A stretch of DNA of 64,000 nucleotides from DATLMR01 sp964615905. GTDB lineage: Bacteria; Acidobacteriota; Blastocatellia; UBA7656. Both the position numbers and the translations under genes were made by a program. The notes beneath the pieces are model-generated. The model was not told the origin of the DNA. It made no database searches and saw only the letters and a list, made by a program, of their open reading frames with translations. Shown piece by piece: positions 49,530 through 58,425 of this stretch (position 1 is its first letter; each line of letters begins with the position of its first letter). The stretch spans positions 1 to 64,000 of the forward strand of contig CAZTUB010000013.1 of assembly GCA_964615905.1 (NCBI GenBank), written 5' to 3'.

Positions 49530-50396
49530 CTATCGACCTGCCATCAGGGTCTGGGTTGAGTAGACCTGAAGCGTCGACACGATGTCCTTCTTCTGCATGC
49601 GCTCTTTAATTGCGCTTATCTCTTCGCGCGAAGCCGTGCCGGGTAGATTCGCAATATCGAGCAGGATCGGCTCAAGGCTTCCCAGCACATCCTCCATCGG
49701 CAAATTCCGTTTCGCCTCCGCGTCCCGCCGGAGCAGGATGTTGCGGTAGAGCAGATTCTTTGACTGCTCCTTTTCGAAGGAAACGTCTACGGCCTCAGCG
49801 CCGTCGGAGGCTGCCACGTTTCTAAAAGCCCTCAACAACATCTGGCTCTTTTCAAGATGCCTGGTCGTTTCGGGGTTGAGAAAAGCGAGGGCGTTTGAAA
49901 ACTCGTCGCCCGAAGGCTCAGCGGCAGTGGCATCCTCTTGCGGCCGGGCCGCGATAATTCGTTCGTCTTCACGCGGCTCGACGTGCGCGCGGACACGCGT
50001 CGTTTTCCTCGCGGCCTTAGCCGGAGCCGGGGCGACGGCGATCTCGCTGCGACCAGGCGTCTCTGGCCGGGGCTGCGGCAGCGTTACCTTCTCAGGGTCC
50101 TTTTCAGCTTTGCCGTCATCGGCCTTCGGGGTTGCGACCTCAGCCACGTTCGGGTTATTCGAGGTTTTCGATGCTTTCCAAATAGCGAAGAACGTCAACG
50201 CCGCGAGCACAGCTAGGATGACGACGGCGGCGGCTGCCCACTGTGTGGAGTAGAAGCCGGGTTGATAAAACTTTGGCCTGGACGCGATCCTTGGCGCAGC
50301 CACGGGCTGATGGCGAAACCTGACGAGCAGGTTCTCAAGCCTTTCGATCTCCGCGTCGGGCTCGCCCTCTTTGTCCCACAAATAATCGTCGTTCAT
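49530..50396 (-). CDS. Single-pass membrane protein, putative anti-sigma or sigma-regulating factor
   Basis: A protein of 288 residues. A ~50-residue cytoplasmic N-terminus with an acidic helix ('DAEIERLENLLVRFRH'), one transmembrane helix at about 53-74, a Pro/Lys-rich periplasmic linker and a C-terminal helical domain ('LEKSQMLLRAFRN', 'EEISAIKERMQKKDIV'). Its ATG overlaps the stop of the ECF sigma gene (ATGA), the usual arrangement of sigma and anti-sigma. It lacks the His-x3-Cys-x2-Cys motif of zinc anti-sigma domains, so the assignment rests on topology and context. A longer upstream frame is antisense to nothing but overlaps the sigma gene and is discarded. Confidence 0.72.
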   Translation of the reverse strand: MNDDYLWDKEGEPDAEIERLENLLVRFRHQPVAAPRIASRPKFYQPGFYSTQWAAAAVVILAVLAALTFFAIWKASKTSNNPNVAEVATPKADDGKAEKDPEKVTLPQPRPETPGRSEIAVAPAPAKAARKTTRVRAHVEPREDERIIAARPQEDATAAEPSGDEFSNALAFLNPETTRHLEKSQMLLRAFRNVAASDGAEAVDVSFEKEQSKNLLYRNILLRRDAEAKRNLPMEDVLGSLEPILLDIANLPGTASREEISAIKERMQKKDIVSTLQVYSTQTLMAGR

Positions 50397-50989
50397 AACG
50401 CTATCTCCGTTCCAAGCTTCTCTCTGAGCAGCTTCATCCCTCGATGAAGGTTGACTCGAACCGACGCGGGCGTAAGCCCTGTTCGCTCGGCGATTTCGGG
50501 TCCGGTCATCCCTTCGACAAGCCTCAGTATCAACGTCTCGCGGTATGCGTCGGGCATCTCGCGAATAATATCTAGCACCGCGTTTGCTTCCGCTTCGGAC
50601 TCGGACTGGCTCGCCACCGGAAGGTCTTCGCTCAACTCTTCCGTCTCCCGCGAGCGGCGGTGAAAGTCCATCGCACGGTTGCGTGTTATCATGGCAAGCC
50701 ACCCGCCGAACGCCCCCGCGTCTCTGAGCGTGTGGAGCATGCGGAAGGCTTGCAGGAAAACGTCCTGCACGAGGTCGTCGACCTCTCGCCAGGGCACGCG
50801 GGCAAGCAATATCCCGTGTACCATCCGCGCATAAAGGTCATAGAGCTGCCCGAATGCTTCCTGGTCGCCCCGCCTCACCGCCTCAACCAGACGCGCTTCC
50901 TTATGGTTGTCGGTCACAGACGGCGCAGTCACGGGTTGATTTTGTCTTGCCACCAGGACCATTTCACCTGTCATATTGATTTCGTACAT
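50393..50989 (-). CDS. RpoE-type ECF sigma factor
   Basis: A protein of 198 residues. Region 2 is seen as 'DQEAFGQLYDLYARMVHG', 'VDDLVQDVFLQAFR' and 'FGGWLAMITRNRAMDFHRRS'; region 4 is 'MPDAYRETLILRLVEGMTGPEIAERTG' and 'TPASVRVNLHRGMKLLREKL'. There is no region 1.1 or 3, the ECF layout. It directs RNA polymerase to a specific regulon, probably of envelope or stress type. It heads a four-gene minus-strand operon with a membrane regulator and two exported HEAT-repeat proteins. Whether it autoregulates is unknown; no convincing promoter was identified. Confidence 0.95.
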   Translation of the reverse strand: MYEINMTGEMVLVARQNQPVTAPSVTDNHKEARLVEAVRRGDQEAFGQLYDLYARMVHGILLARVPWREVDDLVQDVFLQAFRMLHTLRDAGAFGGWLAMITRNRAMDFHRRSRETEELSEDLPVASQSESEAEANAVLDIIREMPDAYRETLILRLVEGMTGPEIAERTGLTPASVRVNLHRGMKLLREKLGTEIAL

Positions 50990-51168
50990 CCCTTAACCTT
51001 GCCAGCCATTAAGACGAGCTAAACGCCAAAAGCGTTAACAGATAAGGTTGCCGATTCTGTCAATATATAACAACCCGCCCCGACCTGCGTACTTACTCTT
51101 TGCATCACCTACATTTGCGCAGTTGAAGCGGTTGTTGATATATTAGGCGAATTGAAGGGAATAAGCCT

Positions 51169-52161
51169 GTGAATGATGCCGAACGCACGATAAAACTGGA
51201 CCTGAGAGAGATTCAGCGCGCGACCCTAAAGCGGCCCGTCCTGGTCGTGTTGCAGGGACACCCGCTGGGGCTCACGGTCCAGCTGGAAAACGAAAAGACG
51301 GTCGTCGGGCGCGGAACGACTGCCGACATTATTCTGAGAGACGAGATCGCCTCACGCCTGCACGCAGAGATTCTGCGGCTGGACCAGGAGGGCGGCTGCG
51401 TCGAGTATTACATAAACGACCTCGACTCGACGAACGGGACTTTCCTGAACGGCTCAAAGGTCACCTCGCAGCAGCTATTGCAGGACGGCGACAAGATCAA
51501 GGTGGGCAACTACCTGATGAAGTTCGCCATGCTCGACGAGTTTGAGGCCGAGTTCCAGGAGCGGCTCCACCAGATGACACAGCGCGACGAGCTTACGGGC
51601 TTGAAATCGCGCAGGAGCCTTTTTGCGGACCTCGACAGGGTGATCTCGCAGGCCGACCGCTCTCCGGAACGCTCGCCTATAGGCGTGCTGATGGCCGACC
51701 TCGACTTCTTCAAGAGAGTGAACGACGGGCGCGGCCACCTGATCGGGAGCCACACGATACGCGAAGTGGGCCAGATCATCCGGGACGTTATCGGCAGCGC
51801 TGACCTGGCGGCCCGCTACGGCGGCGAAGAGTACCTGGCTTATGTCTACGGCAACCGAGAGAAGGCCATCGAAGTCGCGGAGAGCATACGCACAGCGGTC
51901 GAGACATTCGAGTTTCCGGCTTCGACTCAAGACCTCGGCCAGACTATGCACATCACGATAAGCCTCGGAGTGGCGATGTTCCCTAAAGACGGGACGAATG
52001 CGCTCGACCTGATCCACAGGGCGGACATGGCGCTCTACAGGGCGAAGCTCACGGGGCGCAATCAGACCTGCGCGTTCGACTCGGAAAAAGACAAGCCGGA
52101 CGCGAGCCGCCCCGGCCCAGACGCGTCAGCCATCATGTACGGCCCGGCCGACGCCCAGTAA
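51169..52161 (+). CDS. FHA-GGDEF protein (putative diguanylate cyclase)
   Basis: A protein of 330 residues. Residues about 20-120 are an FHA phosphothreonine-binding domain with 'VVGRGTTADIILRD', 'ASRLHAEI' and 'DLDSTNGTFLNG'. Residues about 138-305 are a GGDEF domain starting 'RDELTGLKSRRSLFADLDR', with the active-site loop 'RYGGEEYLAY' (Gly-Gly-Glu-Glu-Tyr instead of ...Phe) and 'ISLGVAMFPKDG'. It should make cyclic di-GMP when its FHA domain or partner is phosphorylated (family knowledge). No RxxD inhibitory site precedes the loop. GTG start at 51169. C-terminal ~30 residues are disordered. Confidence 0.93.
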   Translation: MNDAERTIKLDLREIQRATLKRPVLVVLQGHPLGLTVQLENEKTVVGRGTTADIILRDEIASRLHAEILRLDQEGGCVEYYINDLDSTNGTFLNGSKVTSQQLLQDGDKIKVGNYLMKFAMLDEFEAEFQERLHQMTQRDELTGLKSRRSLFADLDRVISQADRSPERSPIGVLMADLDFFKRVNDGRGHLIGSHTIREVGQIIRDVIGSADLAARYGGEEYLAYVYGNREKAIEVAESIRTAVETFEFPASTQDLGQTMHITISLGVAMFPKDGTNALDLIHRADMALYRAKLTGRNQTCAFDSEKDKPDASRPGPDASAIMYGPADAQ

Positions 52162-52168
52162 TAGAAAT

Positions 52169-52267
52169 CGTAAACCGTGAACCGTAAACCGTGACAAGTC
52201 AGAGGGACCCGGAAGTCTGGCCTGCTCTCTCTTGTCACGGTTTACGGTTTACGGTTCACGGTTTACG
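52169..52267. repeat. Heptamer inverted repeat element, copy 6
   Basis: Left arm 52169-52199 (CGTAAAC, CGTGAAC, CGTAAAC, CGTGACAAG) and right arm 52231-52267 (CTTGTCACGG then TTTACGG, TTTACGG, TTCACGG, TTTACG). It separates the convergent FHA-GGDEF and response-regulator genes and ends four bases from the latter's stop. Confidence 0.88.
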
Positions 52268-52270
52268 CCT

Positions 52271-52651
52271 CTAATGCGTGGGCAGCTTCTCTTTGACCGT
52301 ATTCAGGAATTTGTCAAAGTCGATTGGCTTTTCTACAAAGCCGTCAGCCCCTGCCTGAAGCGCATCGTCGATCATCCTTCTCCCGTACGCGCTCATCACG
52401 ATGATAGGCGTCTCGCGGAGGTCTGTGTCCTCGCCCTCGCGTATGCGCTTTATCATCTCGATGCCGTTCATCCTTGGCATGTTTATGTCTGTGACTATCA
52501 GATCGGGATGATCGGTTGTAGCCGTGTTGAATCCCACCATGCCGTCTATGGCATGCTCAACCTCGTAGCCTTCCATCTTCAACAGCCGGCATAGCATAAA
52601 GGAAGTGTCGTGGTGATCTTCGACAACCAGAACCTTTTTACTCATATCCAT
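52271..52651 (-). CDS. CheY-like single-domain response regulator
   Basis: A protein of 126 residues, a stand-alone receiver domain. Acidic pocket 'VVEDHHDT', phospho-acceptor Asp in 'LIVTDINMPRMNG', conserved Ser in 'PIIVMSAYG' and Lys in 'FVEKPIDFDKF'. There is no output domain. It is convergent with the FHA-GGDEF gene but shares no operon with it; the sensor kinase is not in the window. ATG 52651 has GGGAAG eight bases upstream; the ATG at 52645 is an alternative. Confidence 0.93.
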   Translation of the reverse strand: MDMSKKVLVVEDHHDTSFMLCRLLKMEGYEVEHAIDGMVGFNTATTDHPDLIVTDINMPRMNGIEMIKRIREGEDTDLRETPIIVMSAYGRRMIDDALQAGADGFVEKPIDFDKFLNTVKEKLPTH

Positions 52652-52684
52652 TGTTCGTCTTCCCACATCTCCTACACCTAAAGC

Positions 52685-53830
52685 TTAAACGCCAAGCAGG
52701 GCGATGCGCAACTGCGCTTCCTGGTCCGTGTTGACCAGGGCGACGACAACATCTCCGTCGGATAGCTCCGTATCGCCGCGCGGGACAACCGTGCTGTTGC
52801 CGCGCAGGATGGCGATGAGGTTGCTCTCCGGGGGCAAGCTCAAATCCTTGACCGATTGATTGACGGCAGGAGAGTTGTTGTCGAGAGGGTATTCGAGAAT
52901 CTGATAAGCGCCTTCCTGCAAACTTATTAAGGTCTTGATACGGACCGTGGGCAGCTCGCGCTCGATGACCTGCTGGATTATCGCGGTAGAGCTGACGGTC
53001 GAGTCTACGCCGAGCCTCGCCATGACATCCTCGTTCTTCGGGTTCGAGGCGCGGGCGATTGTCTTTGGGACCCCAAAGACTTTCTTGGCGACCTGGCAGG
53101 CAATCAGGTTATCCTGATCGCTTCCGGTGGCGGCCACAAAGACGCGCGCGCGGGCCACTCCCGCCGCTTCCAGTACATCGTGCGTGGAGCTGTCGCCCGT
53201 GAATATTTCACACTCAAGCTTGTTTGTCAGTACTGCGGCCCTCGCGTCGTCGGCCTCGATCAAGGCAACTTCGTGCCCGCTCTCATAAAGCTCGCGGGCG
53301 AGGTTTACGCCTACCTTGCCGCCGCCCGCGATCAAGATGTAGCGCGATTCGTCTGTCGAGTCGTATGTAGGGCGGGGCGCGACCTTCGGCGGCTCTGCCG
53401 ACAGGCGCTCGCGCGAGGGCGACCCTGTAAGCTCATTGACCTGTTCGACGATGATTTGAACGGCTTGAAGCGTGGGGCAGACTATGCCGAGCTGCGGGTC
53501 TTCCTGCGTGGCCTCGGCGTGCGACGGCTCGTATACGCGTGCGAGGGCGCGCGGCACCTGGAAATGGCTGCGCGCTACCTGTGCCGCCATCAGGTTGACG
53601 TTGTCGTCGCGGGTCAGGCAAAGCAATAAATCGGCTTCGCCCATCCCTGCGTCGCGCTGGACATCAACGTCAATACCGTTGCCTTGAACCAGTTCGACCC
53701 CTTCAAGATGGCTGGCCCGGCTGAGCCTTGTGGCTTCCTTGTCGATCAGCGAAATCTGGTGTCCCTGCTCAACGAGCGCCGCGACCGTCCTGGACCCAAC
53801 CCTGCCATATCCAATAACGACTATTCTCAT
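52685..53830 (-). CDS. TrkA-like potassium transport regulator with two RCK_N domains
   Basis: A protein of 381 residues. Two Rossmann NAD-binding RCK_N domains begin 'IVVIGYGRVGSRTVAALVE' and 'ILIAGGGKVGVNLARELYE', each with a terminal acidic residue ('LIDKEATR', 'LIEADDAR'); a C-terminal RCK_C domain runs about 295-381. E. coli TrkA has two RCK_N and two RCK_C; here the first RCK_C seems missing. It would gate a Trk/Ktr potassium channel in response to NAD(H); no channel gene is in the window. Confidence 0.9.
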   Translation of the reverse strand: MRIVVIGYGRVGSRTVAALVEQGHQISLIDKEATRLSRASHLEGVELVQGNGIDVDVQRDAGMGEADLLLCLTRDDNVNLMAAQVARSHFQVPRALARVYEPSHAEATQEDPQLGIVCPTLQAVQIIVEQVNELTGSPSRERLSAEPPKVAPRPTYDSTDESRYILIAGGGKVGVNLARELYESGHEVALIEADDARAAVLTNKLECEIFTGDSSTHDVLEAAGVARARVFVAATGSDQDNLIACQVAKKVFGVPKTIARASNPKNEDVMARLGVDSTVSSTAIIQQVIERELPTVRIKTLISLQEGAYQILEYPLDNNSPAVNQSVKDLSLPPESNLIAILRGNSTVVPRGDTELSDGDVVVALVNTDQEAQLRIALLGV

Positions 53831-53936
53831 TTACGTCTTTAGACTAGCTAACCGGGACCGCAGATACAAGTGCGAAACCGATCTTTACAGCTACAGAGGA
53901 CGAGCTACGGGTCCGGTTATCAATCCGTGTCCTTCC

Positions 53937-56735
53937 CTAAATCTTTATCTTGTAAGCATCTTCGTGCGGCCTAACGGGTCTGGAAAACCATAGCGGCCTG
54001 CGAAGCCCGCCGGGTCCGGGCGCGGGCCGGGTCTTCGCAAGCCATTCGCGGTATATCTCGTGCGAGCGCTTTGTGTCAACCATTACATCCCCGTATTTAT
54101 CGCCCGCCTCGGCTCGCTCGACCTTTACTCGCTGGTGCCAGCAGTGCATCCCGCTCACAGGGTCAGGGTGGACAGGGAAGGTCAGGTTTTGATGGACCCC
54201 CGCCTCCTGCCACCACACGCGCTCCGAATCAGGATCGGAGCTTTCAAAAGGCTTCACGCCTTCTATCTGTCTCAGCTTCCACCGCCCGTCGCCCATCTCG
54301 TCAAGCTCGACAAGGGCCGAAGCCCAGCGGTCTGTTCCCTCGTTCTGTTTCAGCCGCCACCGCCCCAGGTGATGCGAGCAGGCGACGACGCCCGGCCTTA
54401 TCCCTTCGGTCGCCCATATGCGCACGACGAAGTATCCGATCTCCGTCGTCACTCGCGCCAGATTGCCAGTCTCAAAGCCAAACCGTGCGGCATCCTTCGG
54501 GTTCATCCAGAGCGGGTTCGTATGAGAGATTTCGTAAAGCCACTTGGCGTTGCCCGACCGCGTGTGAATCAGCGTCGGAAGTCGGAACGTCGGCACGAGC
54601 ACCATCTCGCCGCCTTCACGGTCGAGGTCGCGCCAGTGGACGTGGCTTTTCACGTAGCCGGGAAGGGCGTGTTCCGGCCACTTCCAATCCTTCATCGTCC
54701 CGGAATAGAACTCCAGCTTGCGCGAAGGGGTGTTGAACCCACGGCGCGGCTCGTCGTCTATCATCACCCCGACGACAGACTGGCCCGCGCCTGCAGGTTT
54801 GATGATCTTGCCCGACAGGGGGTCGATGCTCGTCCCTTCAAGCTCCTGGGCGGGGACCGCGCTCTCGTGCTGGCCGTAGATGTTGTTCTTCAGAGCGAAG
54901 GCCGCGCGGCGGCGCATGTACTCAAGCGGGGTTAGCCCCTCGGCCTTCGCCTTTTCAGGAAGACCCGGAATCGAGTTTTCGAATATCCAGCGGTAATACT
55001 CTTCGATTGTCACCTTCTTGCCGGGCCTGTAGGGCGACTCGAAATACTTGCGGACCCCAAGCTCGCCCGTCGGGTCGATCCTCCACGATAGCTCTATCCA
55101 GAACTCGTCCTCCTCCCAGACCTCGCCGGGGTTCGCCTCGTACGTGTAGTCGAACGATTCGCCCTTCCGTTCGCGGAGCACGCGCTGGACGGGCTGGCGA
55201 AAACTGATCCACTGGCCCGAATGCGTCTCCTGGCTTTGCAGGTCGTGGCGCTCGGCCCCCACGCCCATCGGCAATACGTAATCGGCAAACCAGGCCGTCT
55301 CGCTCCAGACGGGCGTCAACGCCGCGTGAAGCTCGATCTTCGTCTCATCGCGCAGGACTTCTATCCAGCTCATGCCGTCGGGGTTGGTCCAGACAGGGTT
55401 ATAGACCCTTGTGAAATAGGCCGCGACTTTCCCGCGACCTTCCTTGAGCAGGTGCGGGAAGAGAAAGCTCATCTCGTGGTGCGCGAGCGGGTACTCTTTC
55501 GGCCACAGCACTTCGTTCCATACATTCTGCGGCGCGGGTTTTATGAAAGGCGCTGCGACAAACTTGTTCCAGGTATTTGGCGACACGCCGCCTTCTGTGC
55601 CCACGCTGCCGGTCAGGACGTTAAGCAGCATCAATGCCCGCGCGACCTGCCACCCGCCTTCGTTGCCGGAGGCCGCGCTGCGCCAGACGTGTGAAGCGAA
55701 GGCAGACCCGGCAGCCGCGATCTCGCGCGCGACCGCCACGATCTTTTCGGCTTCGACCCCGCACTCGCTTTCGGCAAACTCAGGCGTGTACTCCCGGTAG
55801 GCTTCCTTCAGGCTCTCTATAAAAGCCTCGAACGTACAGGGAAGCTGTGGCCGCTCGTGTCTCAGGAACTCTTCCCAGTTCACCCACCGGCGGACGAACT
55901 CTCTGTCAAAAGAGCCTTCGCGCAGGATAAGCGACGCCATCGCGAGAAGCAAAGCGGCTTCGGTTCCGGGCCACGGCGAGAGCCAGTAGTTGGCCATCGA
56001 CGCGGTGTTCGACAATCGAGGATCGACGACGGCTATACGCGCGCCCGCGCTCTTGCCCTCGATGATTCGCTGCGCGTGCGGGTTGAAGTAGTGGCCAGTC
56101 TCAAGATGCGAGCTGAGCAGCAGTATGAACCGCGCGTTCGCGTAATCGGGCGACGGGCGGTCCGCCCCCTGCCACAGCGCGTAGCCCACGCGCGCCGAAG
56201 AAGAGCAGATGTTTGTGTGCGAGTTGTGACCGTCTACGCCCCACGCCTGCAACACGCGGTCGATGTAGCCGTCGTGACCGGGGCGGCCGACGTGGTATAT
56301 AACTTCGTCGCGGCGGTCTTCGACGAGCGCGGCGCGAATCTTTGCCGCGAAGGTGTCGAGCACTTCGTCCCAGGTCGTGCGCTCCCAGCCGCCCTCGCCG
56401 CGCGCTCCCACACGCTTGAGCGGGTAGAGTATGCGCTCAGGATCATAAATCTGGTTGAGCGTCGCGGGCCCCTTTGCGCAGTTGCGCCCGCGCGAGCCTG
56501 GGTGGTACGGGTTGCCTTCGAGCTTCTTTATATCGCCGCTCTCCTGATCGACGTATGCGACAAGCCCGCAGGCCGACTCGCAGTTGAAGCATATCGTCGG
56601 GACGAGCGAGTAACGCCGCTCGACTTTTTCAGGCCACGCACGCGAATCCAGCTCAACCCAGTTGTCCCATCTCTCGAAAGGCGGGTAAGCGGACAGCCGT
56701 GATTTATCGGTCTGGTTATCGTTTTTCTTAGACAT
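53937..56735 (-). CDS. Molybdopterin-bisPGD oxidoreductase catalytic subunit (Psr/Phs/Ttr-like)
   Basis: A protein of 932 residues. N-terminal [4Fe-4S] site Cys49, Cys52, Cys56 and Cys86 ('CFNCESAC...GRNCAKGP'). The probable Mo ligand is Cys177 in 'TNICSSSARVGY'. BisPGD-binding stretches include 'LLLSSHLETGHYFNPH', 'VDPRLSNTASMANYWL', 'LPMGVGAERHDLQSQE' and the C-terminal domain with 'HHLGRWRLKQNEG'. No Tat signal is present, so the enzyme should stay in the cytoplasm, unlike typical PsrA/PhsA. It lies five bases after the gene for a fused Fe-S/NrfD subunit, giving a two-gene quinone-linked complex. Substrate (polysulfide, thiosulfate, tetrathionate or other) is not readable from sequence. 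Confidence 0.88.
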   Translation of the reverse strand: MSKKNDNQTDKSRLSAYPPFERWDNWVELDSRAWPEKVERRYSLVPTICFNCESACGLVAYVDQESGDIKKLEGNPYHPGSRGRNCAKGPATLNQIYDPERILYPLKRVGARGEGGWERTTWDEVLDTFAAKIRAALVEDRRDEVIYHVGRPGHDGYIDRVLQAWGVDGHNSHTNICSSSARVGYALWQGADRPSPDYANARFILLLSSHLETGHYFNPHAQRIIEGKSAGARIAVVDPRLSNTASMANYWLSPWPGTEAALLLAMASLILREGSFDREFVRRWVNWEEFLRHERPQLPCTFEAFIESLKEAYREYTPEFAESECGVEAEKIVAVAREIAAAGSAFASHVWRSAASGNEGGWQVARALMLLNVLTGSVGTEGGVSPNTWNKFVAAPFIKPAPQNVWNEVLWPKEYPLAHHEMSFLFPHLLKEGRGKVAAYFTRVYNPVWTNPDGMSWIEVLRDETKIELHAALTPVWSETAWFADYVLPMGVGAERHDLQSQETHSGQWISFRQPVQRVLRERKGESFDYTYEANPGEVWEEDEFWIELSWRIDPTGELGVRKYFESPYRPGKKVTIEEYYRWIFENSIPGLPEKAKAEGLTPLEYMRRRAAFALKNNIYGQHESAVPAQELEGTSIDPLSGKIIKPAGAGQSVVGVMIDDEPRRGFNTPSRKLEFYSGTMKDWKWPEHALPGYVKSHVHWRDLDREGGEMVLVPTFRLPTLIHTRSGNAKWLYEISHTNPLWMNPKDAARFGFETGNLARVTTEIGYFVVRIWATEGIRPGVVACSHHLGRWRLKQNEGTDRWASALVELDEMGDGRWKLRQIEGVKPFESSDPDSERVWWQEAGVHQNLTFPVHPDPVSGMHCWHQRVKVERAEAGDKYGDVMVDTKRSHEIYREWLAKTRPAPGPGGLRRPLWFSRPVRPHEDAYKIKI

Positions 56736-56740
56736 TGATC

Positions 56741-58270
56741 CTAACTCAGAGGCACGGCCTGGCCCGCCTGCACCCAGATATGCTCCCAGATAAAAAGCCC
56801 CGCAAGCGACAAGAGCGCCGCCGCGACCGCCGCAACCCCGAACGTGGCTGCGCCGCTTACGAGCAATAGCACCGGCACGAAAACGCCCAGGATGACCGCG
56901 CCGCCCCAGAACAATTTGTTGAAGATGCCTTTCGTGATTAGCCTCGCCGCTCGCGATTTCTCGACGTTGTCGTCGGGCATGAACAACTCGCCCGCAATAA
57001 GAATCCCGTGCGCCACAAGCGCGCCCGCCAACTCGTAGCTGAGAAAGTCAAAAACCGGCCCCGCCGTTGTGGAGATAGACGAGAGCGTCTCGACGATCAT
57101 CAGCACAGCCGCGCCTGCCACCATCGCCTGCACCAGCAGGTGTAGCGGCGTGAGCGTCGAGTGCCAGAAGACGCGCCCGCGCGCTTGCCTGAAAAGGAAT
57201 GCCGAATAGATAGCCGTCAGGATTGCGAAGACTGCTCCCAGCAACATCACCGGCGTATCGAGCGCAGTCATGCCTGTGTACGGGACGATCATCCACAACG
57301 TGAGCAGCCCGCCGTAGGCGGCAAGAATGTAGCCCCCGATCACAAGCCAGGACTTCCATTGAGGTTTCAAGAGGATGAAGAAGAACCGTTCGGGCCGCTT
57401 CAAATCCGCGACCAGTAGCACGAGCGTCGCCGCGAGAAAGAGCAGGGCGATTTGCGGCGCGGCCGATTCGAGCAGCCAGCTGCTTCTTATCACCCCTGTT
57501 CCAAGACCGAGCGCGGCGACGACGAAAGCACCGGCCGAAATGGATTTGGTCCAGAGGTATGCGGAGACTTTCCAGCCCCACGGCCGTTCGTGCGCGACAT
57601 CGTAAGTGGTCCTCGCGCGAGCGTCCGCTGCCGCAAAGGTCTGGTCGTCGGCCATCATCGCGGTCATTCGCTGCTCCGCCCACAGGTAGCCCGTGGCGTG
57701 CGTCTGCTCTGTCGGGCGCAGAGCTGCCTGGTCGGCTTCGATATAAAATAGCTTCGGCTTTGTCCCTGCCTCCGGCTTGCGGACCTGTGTCTCCTCGGAT
57801 GCCAGAAGGCGCGAAATCTTTGTGCCGGGGTCGTCCATATCGCCTGAGACTATGGCTTGAACCGGGCAGACTATGACGCAGGCGGGCTCAAGCTGGACTT
57901 CGACGCGGTGCGCGCAGTAATTGCACTTCTCTGCGGTGTTCGTGTACGGGTTTATGTAGAGCGCGTCGTAAGGGCACGCCTGCATGCAGGACTTGCAGCC
58001 GATGCAGCGCCGCCCGTCAAAATCGACTATGCCGTTTTCGAGCTTATAAAGAGCGGTGACAGGGCAAATGGTCACGCAGGGGGCGTCTTCGCAGTGATTG
58101 CATCTGAGCACATTGAAGAAGCGGCGCGTGTCCGGGTACTCGCCCTTTTCGATGTACTTCACCCAGGTGCGGAATGTGCCGAGCGGGACTTCGTTCTCCG
58201 ATTTGCAAGCGACTGTGCAGGCGTGACAGCCAATGCACTTGCTGTGGTCTATGACAAATCCGTATTTCAT
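56741..58270 (-). CDS. Fused 4x[4Fe-4S] electron-transfer subunit and NrfD-type membrane subunit
   Basis: A protein of 509 residues. Residues 1-170 form a four-cluster ferredoxin-like subunit (PsrB/DmsB type): 'CIGCHACTVACK', 'CNHCEDAPCVTICP', 'CIGCKSCMQACP' and 'CNYCAHRV...CVIVCP'. A linker of ~65 residues leads to an NrfD/PsrC-like integral membrane domain (about 235-509) with about eight to nine helices ('SISAGAFVVAALGLGTGV', 'MIVPYTGMTALDTPVMLL', 'YELAGALVAHGILIAGELF'). It would connect the quinone pool with the Mo subunit encoded next. B and C are normally separate; the fusion keeps them stoichiometric. No signal peptide. Confidence 0.92.
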   Translation of the reverse strand: MKYGFVIDHSKCIGCHACTVACKSENEVPLGTFRTWVKYIEKGEYPDTRRFFNVLRCNHCEDAPCVTICPVTALYKLENGIVDFDGRRCIGCKSCMQACPYDALYINPYTNTAEKCNYCAHRVEVQLEPACVIVCPVQAIVSGDMDDPGTKISRLLASEETQVRKPEAGTKPKLFYIEADQAALRPTEQTHATGYLWAEQRMTAMMADDQTFAAADARARTTYDVAHERPWGWKVSAYLWTKSISAGAFVVAALGLGTGVIRSSWLLESAAPQIALLFLAATLVLLVADLKRPERFFFILLKPQWKSWLVIGGYILAAYGGLLTLWMIVPYTGMTALDTPVMLLGAVFAILTAIYSAFLFRQARGRVFWHSTLTPLHLLVQAMVAGAAVLMIVETLSSISTTAGPVFDFLSYELAGALVAHGILIAGELFMPDDNVEKSRAARLITKGIFNKLFWGGAVILGVFVPVLLLVSGAATFGVAAVAAALLSLAGLFIWEHIWVQAGQAVPLS

Positions 58271-58425
58271 CCGGTAACCGGCCTGCGCACAGGCAAGCGA
58301 CTCCTTTCAGTCGGCCGTATGGTTAATACTAGTCTGGGTAGTTCAATGCAAGCTGGAACTTTAAGGGACGGCTTAAATATTGAGATTTTGAGACCGGCTT
58401 TTTGAAGCGGCATAGGTTGTGATGA

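Noticed and set aside
3415..52267. Heptamer arrays as CRISPR
   Set aside because: Units are 7 bp and contiguous, with no unique spacers and no cas genes; the arms are inverted copies.
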